64,000 nucleotides of DNA from Gemmataceae bacterium (GCA_009697105.1 SIAQ01000006.1:1-64000), one strand, 5' to 3'; shown: positions 36,472 through 45,005, numbered from the stretch's first letter. Translations and numbers: made by a program. Notes: generated by a model not told the origin, from the sequence alone.

Positions 36472-37500
36472 TTATCCTGCCGTTTTCCGTCCTTCGAGCA
36501 CGCTGCAATGGACCAGCGTTGGCGTGACGCTTACGGGTTCCACGCCGACTTCGCGCAGCCAGCCTTGGTACTCGGAGGCGCTGTAGAGTCGGCCTTCGGT
36601 TAATGTGAAGAGTGCGGCGGAGTAAAGGGCCATCGCCAACGGGCCGTCGTGGGCGTCGTTCAGCAGCACGTCGTGGATCAGCAGCCGACCGCCGGGCGGG
36701 AGTACTGTGGCGCAGCGGGCGAGCAGCGTTTGGCAGTCGGACACGTCCCAATCGTGGAGGACGTTGGACAGCAGCACGACGTCGGCCTCTGGCAAAACGT
36801 CCTGAAACATATCACCGGCGTGGAGCGTCAAGCGATCGTCGACGCCAAACGTGGCCGCCATCTCGCCGGCAACTTTGAGGACCTCGGGCCGATCGAGCAC
36901 GATGGCCCGCAAGCGTGGGTTCTTGAGAAGGAGCGCGATGCTGTAGATGCCCGTGCCACCCGCGACATCGAGCAACAAATTTGCATCGGAAAAGGATACC
37001 TTCTCGGCGAGGACCGGAGCGACGTTCTTGGCGCGGCCGGCGAGTGCGAGGGTGAAGTGCTTGGCGGCGGCTTCATTTTCCATGGCCGAGCGCGTGCCTT
37101 CGCGATAGATGAAGGCGACGCCGCTGGCGTGTTCGGCGGGGCGGTTGGTGCGGAGGCGTTCGACCATTTCCAACACGCCGGGACTGTTCGCCGCCAGGCC
37201 GACGTAATCACCGACATCAAACGTAGCGCCGGGCAGGAGATGTTCGTTGGCCAAAGGCGTAGGCCGGAGCCGACCTTGGGCGTCGGTTTCCAGCAGGCCG
37301 AAGGCTCGCAACGCGGTCAGCAGGACGACGACGGCACGCTCCGCCAAGCCGAGAGCCGAGCCGATTTCGCCGGGCGACAGCGGTTGCGTGGCGAGTCGGC
37401 CAAAGAGGTTGAAGTGCGCGACCGCCGCCGTCAGAAGTTCCGTGGCGTACGAACCGCGGAACAGTTCAAAGATCGGCGTCGGGTCGGTAATTGGTTTCAT
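36472..37500 (-). CDS. SAM-dependent O-methyltransferase, family 2
   Basis: A 342-residue methyltransferase with an N-terminal winged-helix dimerisation domain (about 1-90: ELLTAAVAHFNLFGRLA, LGLAERAVVVLLTALRAFGLL) and a Rossmann domain with SAM motif LLDVAGGTGIY near 175, an acidic residue on strand 2 (LDRPEVL), and LSNVLHDWDVSDC with the histidine that acts as base in plant and bacterial O-methyltransferases of this type. The start is ATG 37500, in ATGA overlap with the hydrolase stop. Phenol or quinone-like substrates are typical. Confidence 0.9.
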   Translation of the reverse strand: MKPITDPTPIFELFRGSYATELLTAAVAHFNLFGRLATQPLSPGEIGSALGLAERAVVVLLTALRAFGLLETDAQGRLRPTPLANEHLLPGATFDVGDYVGLAANSPGVLEMVERLRTNRPAEHASGVAFIYREGTRSAMENEAAAKHFTLALAGRAKNVAPVLAEKVSFSDANLLLDVAGGTGIYSIALLLKNPRLRAIVLDRPEVLKVAGEMAATFGVDDRLTLHAGDMFQDVLPEADVVLLSNVLHDWDVSDCQTLLARCATVLPPGGRLLIHDVLLNDAHDGPLAMALYSAALFTLTEGRLYSASEYQGWLREVGVEPVSVTPTLVHCSVLEGRKTAG

Positions 37501-38369
37501 GTTAGCCATTCCTCGATCATTGTGTTGACGGTGTCGGGCGCGTCCTGCTGGACCCAGTCCGAGGCGTTCGGGAGGTAGTGCAGCGTCAGGTCACGCACGA
37601 GTTTGTCGGTGCCGAGCGTCAGTTCCTTGCCGAGAGCCGAGTCGCGTTCGCCCCAGATCATGAGTGTCGGCGTTTCGAGCGGGTTGGCCTCGAGTCGTTG
37701 CATCTGCTTCACGCGGGGCCAGGTACGGAACAGAGCGCGGTAATAGTTGAGCATCGCCGTCATCGCGCCGGGTTGCAATGCTTGTCGGCGATAGACGTCG
37801 AGCACCTTTTCGGGGAATCGGCTTTTGTCGACGGCCGTGTTGAGAAATCCATCGCCGATCGCCTTCGCGCCGTATACGGTGAGGATCCATTCAGGAAAGA
37901 GCGGCATTTGGAAGAAAAAGACGTACCACGAGCGAAGTATCTGCGGCAAGCGAAACAGCCCCGCGACGAACCTGGCTGGGTGCGGCATGTTCATCACGAT
38001 GAATCGCTCGATCGGACGCAACGGTGCGAGCACGAAGCTCCAGGCGATCGCGCCGCCCCAATCGTGCCCGATCAGGAGCGTCGAGCGTTTGCCGGCTGCA
38101 TCGATCAAGCCGGCGACATCGGCGATGAGGTGCGACAGAGCGTAATCGCCGACGTAACATGGGCGGGTCGTCTCGCCATAGCCGCGCAGGTTTGGCGCCC
38201 AGGCGGTGTAGCCAAGGCGAGCGAGAAGCGGCAGTTGATAGCGCCAGGAGAACGAACATTCGGGGAAGCCGTGCAGGCACAGCGCGAGCTTATCGCCGTC
38301 GCCGCACTGATCGACCTCGAAGGTGAGACCGTTGGCCTGGACGAAGCGGGTTTGTATGAGGATCGACAT
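37497..38369 (-). CDS. Alpha/beta hydrolase, epoxide-hydrolase-like, catalytic His replaced
   Basis: A 290-residue hydrolase of the epoxide hydrolase/haloalkane dehalogenase type: oxyanion motif HGFPE at about 33-37, nucleophile elbow GHDWGG with D103, and a cap domain (about 130-210). The third catalytic residue is normally the His of an SHWVQ-type motif; here the sequence is N-A-S-D271-W-V-Q, so the His is Asp. The fold is otherwise intact. Hydrolysis of an ester intermediate would be impaired, so it may be inactive, bind a ligand or use other chemistry. It is coupled to the methyltransferase and preceded by the YciI gene (12 bp gap). Confidence 0.9.
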   Translation of the reverse strand: MSILIQTRFVQANGLTFEVDQCGDGDKLALCLHGFPECSFSWRYQLPLLARLGYTAWAPNLRGYGETTRPCYVGDYALSHLIADVAGLIDAAGKRSTLLIGHDWGGAIAWSFVLAPLRPIERFIVMNMPHPARFVAGLFRLPQILRSWYVFFFQMPLFPEWILTVYGAKAIGDGFLNTAVDKSRFPEKVLDVYRRQALQPGAMTAMLNYYRALFRTWPRVKQMQRLEANPLETPTLMIWGERDSALGKELTLGTDKLVRDLTLHYLPNASDWVQQDAPDTVNTMIEEWLT

Positions 38370-38381
38370 GCACGTCGACCC

Positions 38382-38669
38382 TTACGCCGGGAACAGTTCG
38401 CGATTGGCGATGACGGTGTTCCATGGCCGAATGACGTAGCTGATGAAGATGCCTGCGGCGTTGAACGGGTCGGCCTTGAGAAACGCCTCGGCTTCTTCCT
38501 TCGTGGCCGCTTCGTAGACGATGAGCGCGCCGTAATCGTCGGTGAAAGGGCCGGAGATAGCGAGTTGGCCCTTCTCCTTCAAGCTCGCCAGATATTGGCG
38601 ATGCGCGGGGCGCACCTCGGCGATCTTGGTTTTGTCTTGCGAGTATTCGATGATGGCAGCGAATTTCAT
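38382..38669 (-). CDS. YciI-like protein
   Basis: A 95-residue YCII-fold protein (start ATG 38669, MKFAAIIEYSQDKTK). Ferredoxin-like alpha/beta fold with the conserved His/Asp pair region (RPAHRQYLASLKEKGQLAISGPF, EEAEAFLKADPFNAAGIF). YciI proteins bind small ligands or act in muconolactone-like chemistry and are often fused to or encoded beside enzymes of aromatic metabolism. It is the first gene of a three-gene minus-strand operon with the hydrolase and methyltransferase. Confidence 0.88.
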   Translation of the reverse strand: MKFAAIIEYSQDKTKIAEVRPAHRQYLASLKEKGQLAISGPFTDDYGALIVYEAATKEEAEAFLKADPFNAAGIFISYVIRPWNTVIANRELFPA

Positions 38670-38685
38670 GGTGGGGGTACTCAAT

Positions 38686-38743
38686 TTCCGCTTGCGGCTT
38701 GGCGTTCGGAACATTCCACGTGAGCGCCAAGCCGCAAGCGGAA
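38686..38743. repeat. Palindromic repeat family A, copy A3
   Basis: Arms about 38686-38706 and 38722-38743 (CGCTTGCGGCTTGGCGTTC against GAGCGCCAAGCCGCAAGCG), 16-base loop. Compared with A1 a change T-A to G-C (CTTAGC to CTTGGC) occurs in both arms, a compensatory pair. It lies immediately before the YciI operon. Confidence 0.93.
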
Positions 38744-38761
38744 GATATCAAATCAAAATCG

Positions 38762-39448
38762 TCATTGTCCCGCCGGCGCGACAGCCGGGGTTGTATCGGA
38801 TTGTGGTTGCGTCATGCGAGCGTAGATGGCGACATAGGCGACTGTGAACAACACATCGCCCACACAGGTCCAGAGCAGGAAGCCGCCGGGGAAATTTGAA
38901 ACGAGCACGAACGGAGCCGGTATGAACGCCGAATCCTGCGGAGCGAACGGCACCGCCATGGCGAAGCACTTCGTCAAGCCGGCAAAATCACGCGTGTACG
39001 GCACGAGGATGCCCGGCTCATACGGCTGGAACAGCCACGCGCAGAAATTAGTGAAGACGAAGAACTGCAGTCCGCCCAAGAACGCAGCCGAGGCGATTCG
39101 CATCGTCGAGGCGTTTTCGCTAATCAGCCACCGGCCAATAAGCACGTAGACCATGAACGACGAATAGACATAGGCTCGCGAAACATGCCAGGGCGAATAC
39201 TGCGGATCCAGCCCGGTGATCGCCCACAGTCCGAGGTCGCTCAGGGCCATGATGCCGAGCGGATACAGATATGCCTGCCAACCGCTCAACTTGGCGCCGC
39301 CGAACAGGCCGAGCGCTCCGACGCCGGAGAAGTTCGGCGGATGCGGAATGACGCGCATCAGTGCCGCGACGAAACCAGCGAAGATCGCGATGCCCGAGGC
39401 GACGGGGCGCTGGGGTGGTTCGGATTGTTGATTCAGCGGTTGTTGCAT
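38762..39448 (-). CDS. DUF6580-like ECF-type membrane protein
   Basis: A 228-residue protein with about six helices. The N-terminus FAGFVAALMRVIPHPPNFSGVGALGLFGGA matches the DUF6580 group, which resembles substrate-binding (S) components of ECF vitamin or metal transporters. The YPLGIMALSDLGLW and NFPGGFLLWTCVGDVLFTVAYVAIYARM segments are further helices. No ATPase or T component is adjacent, so it may be a solitary S-type component sharing a module. Start ATG 39448. Confidence 0.75.
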   Translation of the reverse strand: MQQPLNQQSEPPQRPVASGIAIFAGFVAALMRVIPHPPNFSGVGALGLFGGAKLSGWQAYLYPLGIMALSDLGLWAITGLDPQYSPWHVSRAYVYSSFMVYVLIGRWLISENASTMRIASAAFLGGLQFFVFTNFCAWLFQPYEPGILVPYTRDFAGLTKCFAMAVPFAPQDSAFIPAPFVLVSNFPGGFLLWTCVGDVLFTVAYVAIYARMTQPQSDTTPAVAPAGQ

Positions 39449-39487
39449 GATTACGTCCGTACAAAGAAGGCGATGAAAAAATCCGGT

Positions 39488-39548
39488 TTACGTTTAGCGC
39501 TCGCCTGATTTTTTGTTATCGAGAACATCGCGCGAGCGCTAAACGTAA
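39488..39548. repeat. Palindromic repeat family G, perfect variant
   Basis: Arms 39488-39504 (TTACGTTTAGCGCTCGC) and 39532-39548 are perfectly complementary over 17 bp with a 27-base loop that includes a run of six T. It lies between the DUF6580-like gene and the aminotransferase gene, 19 bases downstream of the latter. Confidence 0.9.
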
Positions 39549-39567
39549 ATAAACCACATGTTGGTCA

Positions 39568-40743
39568 TTAGCCCGCATACGCCGCGTTGGCGGCGGCGAC
39601 GCCGGCACCGGGCGCGATCTTGCAGCCGACCGATGTCAAGCACTGCTCGAGCGCGCCGAGAACTAGCAGCACGTTGTTCGCACGCGAGTTGTGGCCCATG
39701 ATGCCGATGCGCCAGACCTTGCCCTTGAAGTCGCCCAAACCGCCGCCGATCTCGATGCCGAAATCGTTCAGCAGTTTCTTGCGAACGGTCAGGTCGTCCA
39801 CGCCGGCGGGAATCTTGACGGCGTTGAGCTGAGGCAACTGGTGCTTCGGATCCGCTGTATAATCAAGGCCCAGTGCCGCCAGGCCGGCTTTGATCGCTTT
39901 GTGGTGCAGTTGATGTCGGGCCCAGCGAGCCTCCAGACCTTCCTCCAGCAACAATCGCAAGCCCTCGCGGATGGCGTAGATCATCGTGATCGGCGCGGTG
40001 TGATGGTAGTGCCGATCCGATTCCCAATACTTCTGCACCATGCCCATGTCGAGATACCAGCTCTGCACTTTCGTCTTGCGACTCGTGATCGCCTCTACCG
40101 CACGCGGGCTGAACGTCACCGGCGACAAACCCGGCGGGCAGCTCAGGCCCTTTTGCGTGCAGCTAAAAGCCGCATCGACGCCCCATTCGTCCAGCTTCAC
40201 CGGAATGCAACCCAGCGACGTGACGGCATCGGTCAGCAGCAGCGTGTCGAACTCGTGGCACAGCTTGCCGACTTCCTCCAACGGCTGCCAGGCGCCCGTC
40301 GATGTCTCCGCGTGAACGATTGCCAACACTTTGGGCCGCACTTTGGTCAGTACGTCGCGCAGCTGATTGACATCGAAGACGCTACCCCACGGTGCGTCGA
40401 GCCGAATGACCTCCGCGCCGGTGCGTTGGGCGATCTCGAACATGCGTACGCCGAAGAAGCCCTTCACGCAGACGATGATCTTGTCGCCCGGTTCGAGCAG
40501 GTTGACCATGCACGTCTCCATGCCGGCCATGCCCGTCGCGCTGATCGGAAACGTGAGATGGTTTTTCGTGATGAACGCTTGCCGAAGCATGTCCTGCACT
40601 TCGTTCATCATCGTCAAGAACTGCGGATCGAGATGCCCCATCAGCGGCGTGGACATCACGCTGAGGACGCGCGGATGGGCGTCGCTCGGGCCGGGGCCGA
40701 GGAGAATGCGTGGCGACGGATTGAGTTGTCCGGGGATCGACAT
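39568..40743 (-). CDS. Class V aminotransferase (alanine-glyoxylate/serine-pyruvate type)
   Basis: A 391-residue PLP enzyme. ATG 40743 (MSIPGQLNPSPRILLGPGPSDAHP) is the family-like start; 22 additional upstream residues come from a repeat. GPGPS and GHLDP, the AVTSLGCIPVKLDEWGVDAAFSC stretch and the PLP lysine K198 (CTQKGLSCPPGLS) identify the AGAT/SPAT group, which moves amino groups from serine or alanine to glyoxylate or pyruvate and is used in photorespiratory-type glycolate and serine-cycle metabolism. A family B palindrome lies just upstream. Confidence 0.93.
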   Translation of the reverse strand: MSIPGQLNPSPRILLGPGPSDAHPRVLSVMSTPLMGHLDPQFLTMMNEVQDMLRQAFITKNHLTFPISATGMAGMETCMVNLLEPGDKIIVCVKGFFGVRMFEIAQRTGAEVIRLDAPWGSVFDVNQLRDVLTKVRPKVLAIVHAETSTGAWQPLEEVGKLCHEFDTLLLTDAVTSLGCIPVKLDEWGVDAAFSCTQKGLSCPPGLSPVTFSPRAVEAITSRKTKVQSWYLDMGMVQKYWESDRHYHHTAPITMIYAIREGLRLLLEEGLEARWARHQLHHKAIKAGLAALGLDYTADPKHQLPQLNAVKIPAGVDDLTVRKKLLNDFGIEIGGGLGDFKGKVWRIGIMGHNSRANNVLLVLGALEQCLTSVGCKIAPGAGVAAANAAYAG

Positions 40744-40759
40744 GGTCAAAATCCAAGTA

Positions 40760-40835
40760 AGCCCAAGGGTGATCGCAGCGAACCCCTGGGATATTGTCAC
40801 CGATCCCAAGGGTTCGCTGCGATCACCCTTGGGCT
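40760..40835. repeat. Palindromic repeat family B, variant B5
   Basis: Arms 40760-40792 and 40803-40835 (33 bp, one mismatch, 10-base loop). The centre of each arm is GATCGCAGCGA instead of the GAGGTACTCCGA of other copies, which links family B to the promoter-associated hairpins at 47501 and 59726. It lies between the aminotransferase and isochorismatase genes. Confidence 0.93.
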
Positions 40836-40842
40836 GAAGTAT

Positions 40843-41412
40843 TTATTCAAGCGATTTCATACGTTCCTGCACGAGAGCACTGACTTCCTTGAAGCGCGGG
40901 TGTTTCGCGCCGCCCATCCATTCAAACGCGCACGTCTCCACGGTCGTCACGATCGCGCCGGCTTTCTCCATGCGACGCAGGGCCGTCTCGTGATCGATCG
41001 CATATCGGCTACCGAGCGCATCCACCGCGAGGTATGGCTGCAATCCCGCTGCCAACAGGTCGAGCGTCGTATGCAATACGCAAACGTGCGTCTCGATGCC
41101 GACCAGCACTACCTTCGTTCGACCCGCGGCACGAAAAACATCGAGCACCTGCGGCACGGCACACGAGCTAAACGCGAATTTATCCGGTCTAACCGGCAGC
41201 CGAATGGCCAGCGTTTCCACGGTAGGCCCTAGGCCCTTCGGATATTGCTCGGTGGCGGCGATATCGACTTCCAGCAGCTTGGCCACATCAAGCAGGAAGG
41301 CGGCGTTGCGTACCAGACGGTCCGCGTTCGGAATCTTCGCCATCAGCTTTTCCTGCACGTCGATGACGAGCACCGCCGATTCGCGAGCCGATAGTAGCGT
41401 CGAATGATGCAT
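40843..41412 (-). CDS. Isochorismatase-family hydrolase
   Basis: A 189-residue cysteine hydrolase with the complete triad D18 (LVIDVQEKL), K78 (RPDKFAFS) and C111 (GIETHVCVLHT). This family includes nicotinamidases and YcaC-like amidohydrolases. Nicotinamidase signature metal residues are not obvious, so the substrate is open. Start ATG 41412 is preceded by no strong ribosome site. It could share a transcript with the aminotransferase, with the family B variant between them. The 209 bp upstream shows no clear feature. Confidence 0.88.
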   Translation of the reverse strand: MHHSTLLSARESAVLVIDVQEKLMAKIPNADRLVRNAAFLLDVAKLLEVDIAATEQYPKGLGPTVETLAIRLPVRPDKFAFSSCAVPQVLDVFRAAGRTKVVLVGIETHVCVLHTTLDLLAAGLQPYLAVDALGSRYAIDHETALRRMEKAGAIVTTVETCAFEWMGGAKHPRFKEVSALVQERMKSLE

Positions 41413-41621
41413 AACGCGGTTCCACGAAGGTTGGACCTACTCCATTGGTTTAGGATTGCGAAGCGGGCATTCAAGCCCCATGATAATCGCCGCAATTTCT
41501 ACTAAGTAGGAACCGGCGTCAATTTCAAGGATTTTTCATCGACTGTAAAGATACAGACGCATTTCTGACCTCTGCATGCATCTGTGCATGTGCGATGACA
41601 TGAATTGCGATCGCGGAAGAA

Positions 41622-42197
41622 CTACTTCGTGTCGAAGGAAATACCGCGATAGACATCTGCCAAGGTAATTTTGACCTTGATGGTGGAGAACTCGAATTGA
41701 CCGTCGAGTCCACTGAAGATCGTCAGCAGCCAACTATCGTCGGTTTGGCGAACGTAGCGTTCGATCAACGGACTATCCTGTGAAACGAGCACATATTCGC
41801 GAATGGCGGGCACGCGACGATAGTGTCCAAACTTGACGCCTCGATCATATTTTTCCGTCGAATCGGACAATACCTCCACGATCGCAGACGGATTGAGCAA
41901 TGTATCGAATACTTGATCTTCAAAGGTTGGTTGACCACAGATAACCACGATGTCGGGATAGGTATATAGTCCGCTTGCATCGATTTTGACACGCATGTCA
42001 CTCGTCAGCACATAGCAAGGGCCGCCAAGAAGTTGGGTGCCTGTTTCTCGTGCGAAGTTGTCCTTCACGCGCGTGTGTTGGTGCGTTACGCCTGCCATTG
42101 CGAATGTTTCGCCGGCATAGTATTCGCTCTTGAACGCGACCGTTCGCTCTTGGTGAAGATATTCTGTTGGAGAAAGCCGAATCTTTGGAATGCTCAC
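41622..42197 (-). CDS. Uma2-family putative nuclease (DUF820)
   Basis: A 191-residue protein of the PD-(D/E)XK-like Uma2 family. GTG 42197 follows AAAGGAG by a good distance, so I prefer it to ATG 42224. The conserved E-Y-Y-x-G segment, YPDIVVICG, and IVEVLSDSTEKYDRGVKFGHYRRVPAIREYVLV hold the D, E-x-L-S and K/R-x-x-x-Y residues of the presumed active site. Such genes are very numerous in cyanobacteria and planctomycetes; the true function is not established. Confidence 0.9.
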   Translation of the reverse strand: MSIPKIRLSPTEYLHQERTVAFKSEYYAGETFAMAGVTHQHTRVKDNFARETGTQLLGGPCYVLTSDMRVKIDASGLYTYPDIVVICGQPTFEDQVFDTLLNPSAIVEVLSDSTEKYDRGVKFGHYRRVPAIREYVLVSQDSPLIERYVRQTDDSWLLTIFSGLDGQFEFSTIKVKITLADVYRGISFDTK

Positions 42198-42274
42198 AGA
42201 CACTCCTTTCGCATTAGGGCACAATCATAATACCACCATACTCGATAGGTGCAAAAAACGAAAGCGCCAACACC

Positions 42275-43177
42275 TCAACTCGCGGCCGGTCGCAAATACA
42301 CGAAGCTCTTCCCCAACCGTCCGCCGTAGTTGCCCGCCGAAATTTTGATCAAACCCGGCGTCTCGACCGATGCGGCGAGCGCAGCTTGTGTTGCCATCGA
42401 AATCGTCGCCAAATCGCGGCCATTGATGATGATCTCTTGCACCGCGACAACTCCGACGGGCAGTTTCGACTTGTCGCCGAGCTTCTCGCGCAATGTCGGG
42501 CAGAACGCCTCATAGGTGCTGGCGATGGCGAACTTGTATCGGCTGCCGGCTTTGGACCCGCTCGACGCCACGCCGCCCGGGAACGGCTGGATCACGCCTG
42601 GCACACTATTCACGGCGATCACGGCACGTTCAGCGGCGTCGATTGCGGCGTCTGCCGTGGCCCCCAGGAACCACAAATTCCCACCCATCAAACCATCGCG
42701 ATAACCGAATCGGCGGTCGAGCACGAACTCGCCGGACAGGATCGGAATCACCCACACCTTGCGCCCAAAACGTTCTGCACGAAACTGGAAGCCGTCGCCG
42801 AAGAACGCGATCTTGCGGCCCAGCTTAAAATAGGTCGGCTCGTCGATCAGGTTGAAGCATGCCGTCGTCGGGCAGGTCAGCACGTTTTGGCTCAAGCGTA
42901 CCAACAACGAACGTTCGAGCCGTTTGTCGCGATCCTTGTGGAAGCGAGGCACGTGAAACTGCACCACCGCGCCAGGCCGACCGTCGGGCGTCGCATCCGC
43001 GCCGACGTAGCGATCCAACCCCGCCTCGCAGTCGCAGAGGATGCTGCTCGATGCGTTGCCTGTGGCAGCATTCAACGCATGATCGAGCCAGACGCGATCG
43101 CGTGCGGTGATGAGCACCTCCGCATAGATGCTGCGAAATGCCTCGGCATAGGTATCGTCGATTTCGGCTCGGCTCAT
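42275..43177 (-). CDS. ftr: Formylmethanofuran:tetrahydromethanopterin formyltransferase
   Basis: A 300-residue Ftr/FhcD enzyme, which transfers the formyl group between methanofuran and tetrahydromethanopterin in C1 oxidation. ATG 43177 (MSRAEIDDTYAEAFRSIYAE) follows AAGGA; the open frame continues upstream through a palindrome and is not coding. Family stretches include EVLITARD, ATGNASSSILCDCEAG, the RFGYRDGLMGGNLWFLG segment and SSGSKAGSRYKF. Planctomycetes are a bacterial group known to carry these archaeal-like C1 genes. The next gene upstream on the same strand makes 5,10-methenyl-THF, so two C1 carriers are represented side by side. Confidence 0.93.
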   Translation of the reverse strand: MSRAEIDDTYAEAFRSIYAEVLITARDRVWLDHALNAATGNASSSILCDCEAGLDRYVGADATPDGRPGAVVQFHVPRFHKDRDKRLERSLLVRLSQNVLTCPTTACFNLIDEPTYFKLGRKIAFFGDGFQFRAERFGRKVWVIPILSGEFVLDRRFGYRDGLMGGNLWFLGATADAAIDAAERAVIAVNSVPGVIQPFPGGVASSGSKAGSRYKFAIASTYEAFCPTLREKLGDKSKLPVGVVAVQEIIINGRDLATISMATQAALAASVETPGLIKISAGNYGGRLGKSFVYLRPAAS

Positions 43178-43206
43178 GGATGGTCCTTCAATTTTTTCTG
43201 GTTCGT

Positions 43207-43264
43207 CCGAGCCTGAGCGCCAGCGAAGGGCTTCTACGTGCCCTTCGCTGGCGCTCAGGCTCGG
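43207..43264. repeat. Palindromic repeat family I (perfect 25-bp stem)
   Basis: Arms 43207-43231 (CCGAGCCTGAGCGCCAGCGA...) and 43240-43264 are perfectly complementary with an 8-base loop. It lies between the cyclo-ligase stop and the ftr start on the minus strand, so a polycistronic transcript would carry it between the two coding regions. Confidence 0.95.
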
Positions 43265-43275
43265 CAAGAATTCGT

Positions 43276-43890
43276 CTATTTGCCGCGGCCTTTGCCTGAA
43301 TACACCGCAGCCTCGGTGATGAGCATATCCATGAAGATGTCGTGCGATGCCGTCGGGATTTCCGGGAATAGCTGGCACTCGAACGCCAGCGCCACCAGCG
43401 GTGCGTCGAGGCGAGCGTGCTGCAGCAGTTTGTCGTAGTAGCCTTTGCCGTGGCCCATGCGTGCGCCGGTGCGATCGAAGGCGACGCCGGGAACCATGAC
43501 GAGATCAAGCTCAGTGGCGCCAACTTGCTTGGCCGGCAGGTGGCGCAGTTCCGGTTTCGGTTCGAGGATCTTGTACATGCCGACCGAAAGCTCATCCATG
43601 TTTTCCAGGTGAAACAATTCCAGCTCGCCCTTCTCATTGCACCACGGGACGATGATCTTCTTTCCCGAAGTAAGCGCATTGGGCAGCTCTTGCCGAGTGC
43701 GAACTTCGCTGCGAACGTCGATGTAGTACAGCACAGTCTTTGCGCTGGCATATGCGGGCAGGGCGACGAACTTCGCGCAGATCGCGCGGCTCAGATCGTC
43801 TTTGTGTTCCTGCGCGTTGCGATTGGCATGGGCCTGATCGCGAAGCTTTTTCTTGCGTTCCTGAATCGTTTCGGTTACGTGCGTGGTCAT
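43276..43890 (-). CDS. 5-formyltetrahydrofolate cyclo-ligase
   Basis: A 204-residue 5-FCL/MTHFS that uses ATP to convert 5-formyl-THF to 5,10-methenyl-THF. The C-terminal hallmark VPGVAFDRTGARMGHGKGYYDKLL and the N-terminal R-x-x-x-A/K-rich start (ERKKKLRDQAHANRNAQ) are present, as is VPWCNEKGELELF. Start ATG 43890. It precedes ftr on the same strand (98-base gap holding a palindrome), so a folate-linked C1 step is encoded next to a methanopterin-linked one. Confidence 0.93.
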   Translation of the reverse strand: MTTHVTETIQERKKKLRDQAHANRNAQEHKDDLSRAICAKFVALPAYASAKTVLYYIDVRSEVRTRQELPNALTSGKKIIVPWCNEKGELELFHLENMDELSVGMYKILEPKPELRHLPAKQVGATELDLVMVPGVAFDRTGARMGHGKGYYDKLLQHARLDAPLVALAFECQLFPEIPTASHDIFMDMLITEAAVYSGKGRGK

Positions 43891-44034
43891 GAATCAATGG
43901 TCCTGGATTACGCGCTCGCCAGAAGCAAGCGGCTAAACAATATCCGCCGCGACGGGCGTTCCTTTCTATTGATAGGATCGTCACGGCAGAGAGTCTCGCC
44001 TATATCATTAGTTCTCTACGCTATCGTGTCGGTG

Positions 44035-44091
44035 CCGCGCACGTAGTAAGCGGTTGAATATGAAGTCTCAAACCGCTTACTACGTGCGCGG
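44035..44091. repeat. Palindromic repeat family K
   Basis: Arms 44035-44055 (CCGCGCACGTAGTAAGCGG...) and 44071-44091 are perfectly complementary over 21 bp, 15-base loop. A fragment of family G (GCGGCTAAAC near 43927-43936) lies upstream. The element sits 32 bases before the rarD GTG start. Confidence 0.93.
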
Positions 44092-44123
44092 CTCTGATAC
44101 GAATCAGGAAGGAATCATTCAAC

Positions 44124-45005
44124 GTGGCAAGCCCGACACGCGAGGGAGTACTGTATGGCCTGGCAGCTTATGGTTGGTGGGGCCTCGTGCCGATCTATTT
44201 CCGCTGGCTGGGGGAGATTTCACCGCTCGATATTCTCGCCCATCGCATCTTCTGGTCGGCTGTTTTTTTGGCGATGATATTGACGGTCACCGGACAATGG
44301 AACGAAACGCTCCGTAGCCTCAAGACGCGCGACATTTTGCGACCGCTGATAATCTCGGCGATATTGGTAGCGTTCAACTGGCTGATGTATATCCTTGCGG
44401 TGCATCTACAGAAGATCGTGCAAGCGAGCCTTGGCTATTTCATTTTGCCTCTCGTCAATGTTGCGCTCGGCATGGTGATCTTCGGCGAGCGCATGCGGGC
44501 GTTGCAGTACCTGGCGGTGGTCGTTGCGGGGATTGGCGTCGTGGCGTTGGCATTTGCGGGCGGCGAAGTTCCCTGGATCGCGTTCGCCCTGGCGCTGTCG
44601 TTTGGTTTCTATGGAATGATCCGCAAGAAAGTGCCCGTAGATGGGTTGACCGGTTTGGCCGTCGAAACAATCGTGCTGCTGCCCTTGGCCGTCGGCGGCC
44701 TGATCGCGTTGACGATTGAGCGAGGCAATTTGGAAGATACGCAACACCTCGCCAAGCTGTCGCTCAGTGGCGTCGTGACGGCGATCCCGCTGCTTTGCTT
44801 TGGCCAAGCCGCGCGGCGATTGCCGTTCTCGTTGCTCGGATTTATGCAGTTCATCTCGCCGAGTTTACAGTTTGTGCTCGCGATCACGCTTTTCGGCGAG
44901 CAAATTCGCGGCGGGTGGTGGCCTTATGTCATGGTCTGGGCCGCGCTGGTGATCTTCTCAATCGATTCCTTTCGCTTTTATCGCCAGCAAAAAGTGAATG
45001 CATGA
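44124..45005 (+). CDS. rarD: RarD-type EamA/DMT transporter
   Basis: A 293-residue drug/metabolite-type transporter with ten helices in two EamA halves. RarD-like features: the first helix GVLYGLAAYGWWGLVPIYFRWL, the loop SPLDILAHRIFWS, the NWLMYILAVHLQKIVQASLGYFILPLVNVALG motif, and a C-terminal half with LLCFGQAARRLPFSLLGFMQFISP. GTG 44124 is the start, with AAGGA upstream. RarD-type transporters export unknown metabolites (chloramphenicol sensitivity in some species). Expressed alone. Confidence 0.92.
   Translation: MASPTREGVLYGLAAYGWWGLVPIYFRWLGEISPLDILAHRIFWSAVFLAMILTVTGQWNETLRSLKTRDILRPLIISAILVAFNWLMYILAVHLQKIVQASLGYFILPLVNVALGMVIFGERMRALQYLAVVVAGIGVVALAFAGGEVPWIAFALALSFGFYGMIRKKVPVDGLTGLAVETIVLLPLAVGGLIALTIERGNLEDTQHLAKLSLSGVVTAIPLLCFGQAARRLPFSLLGFMQFISPSLQFVLAITLFGEQIRGGWWPYVMVWAALVIFSIDSFRFYRQQKVNA

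Noticed and set aside
39691-41232. 513-residue plus-strand frame across the aminotransferase and isochorismatase genes
   Set aside because: It spans two true minus-strand genes and a palindrome and has no recognisable motif.
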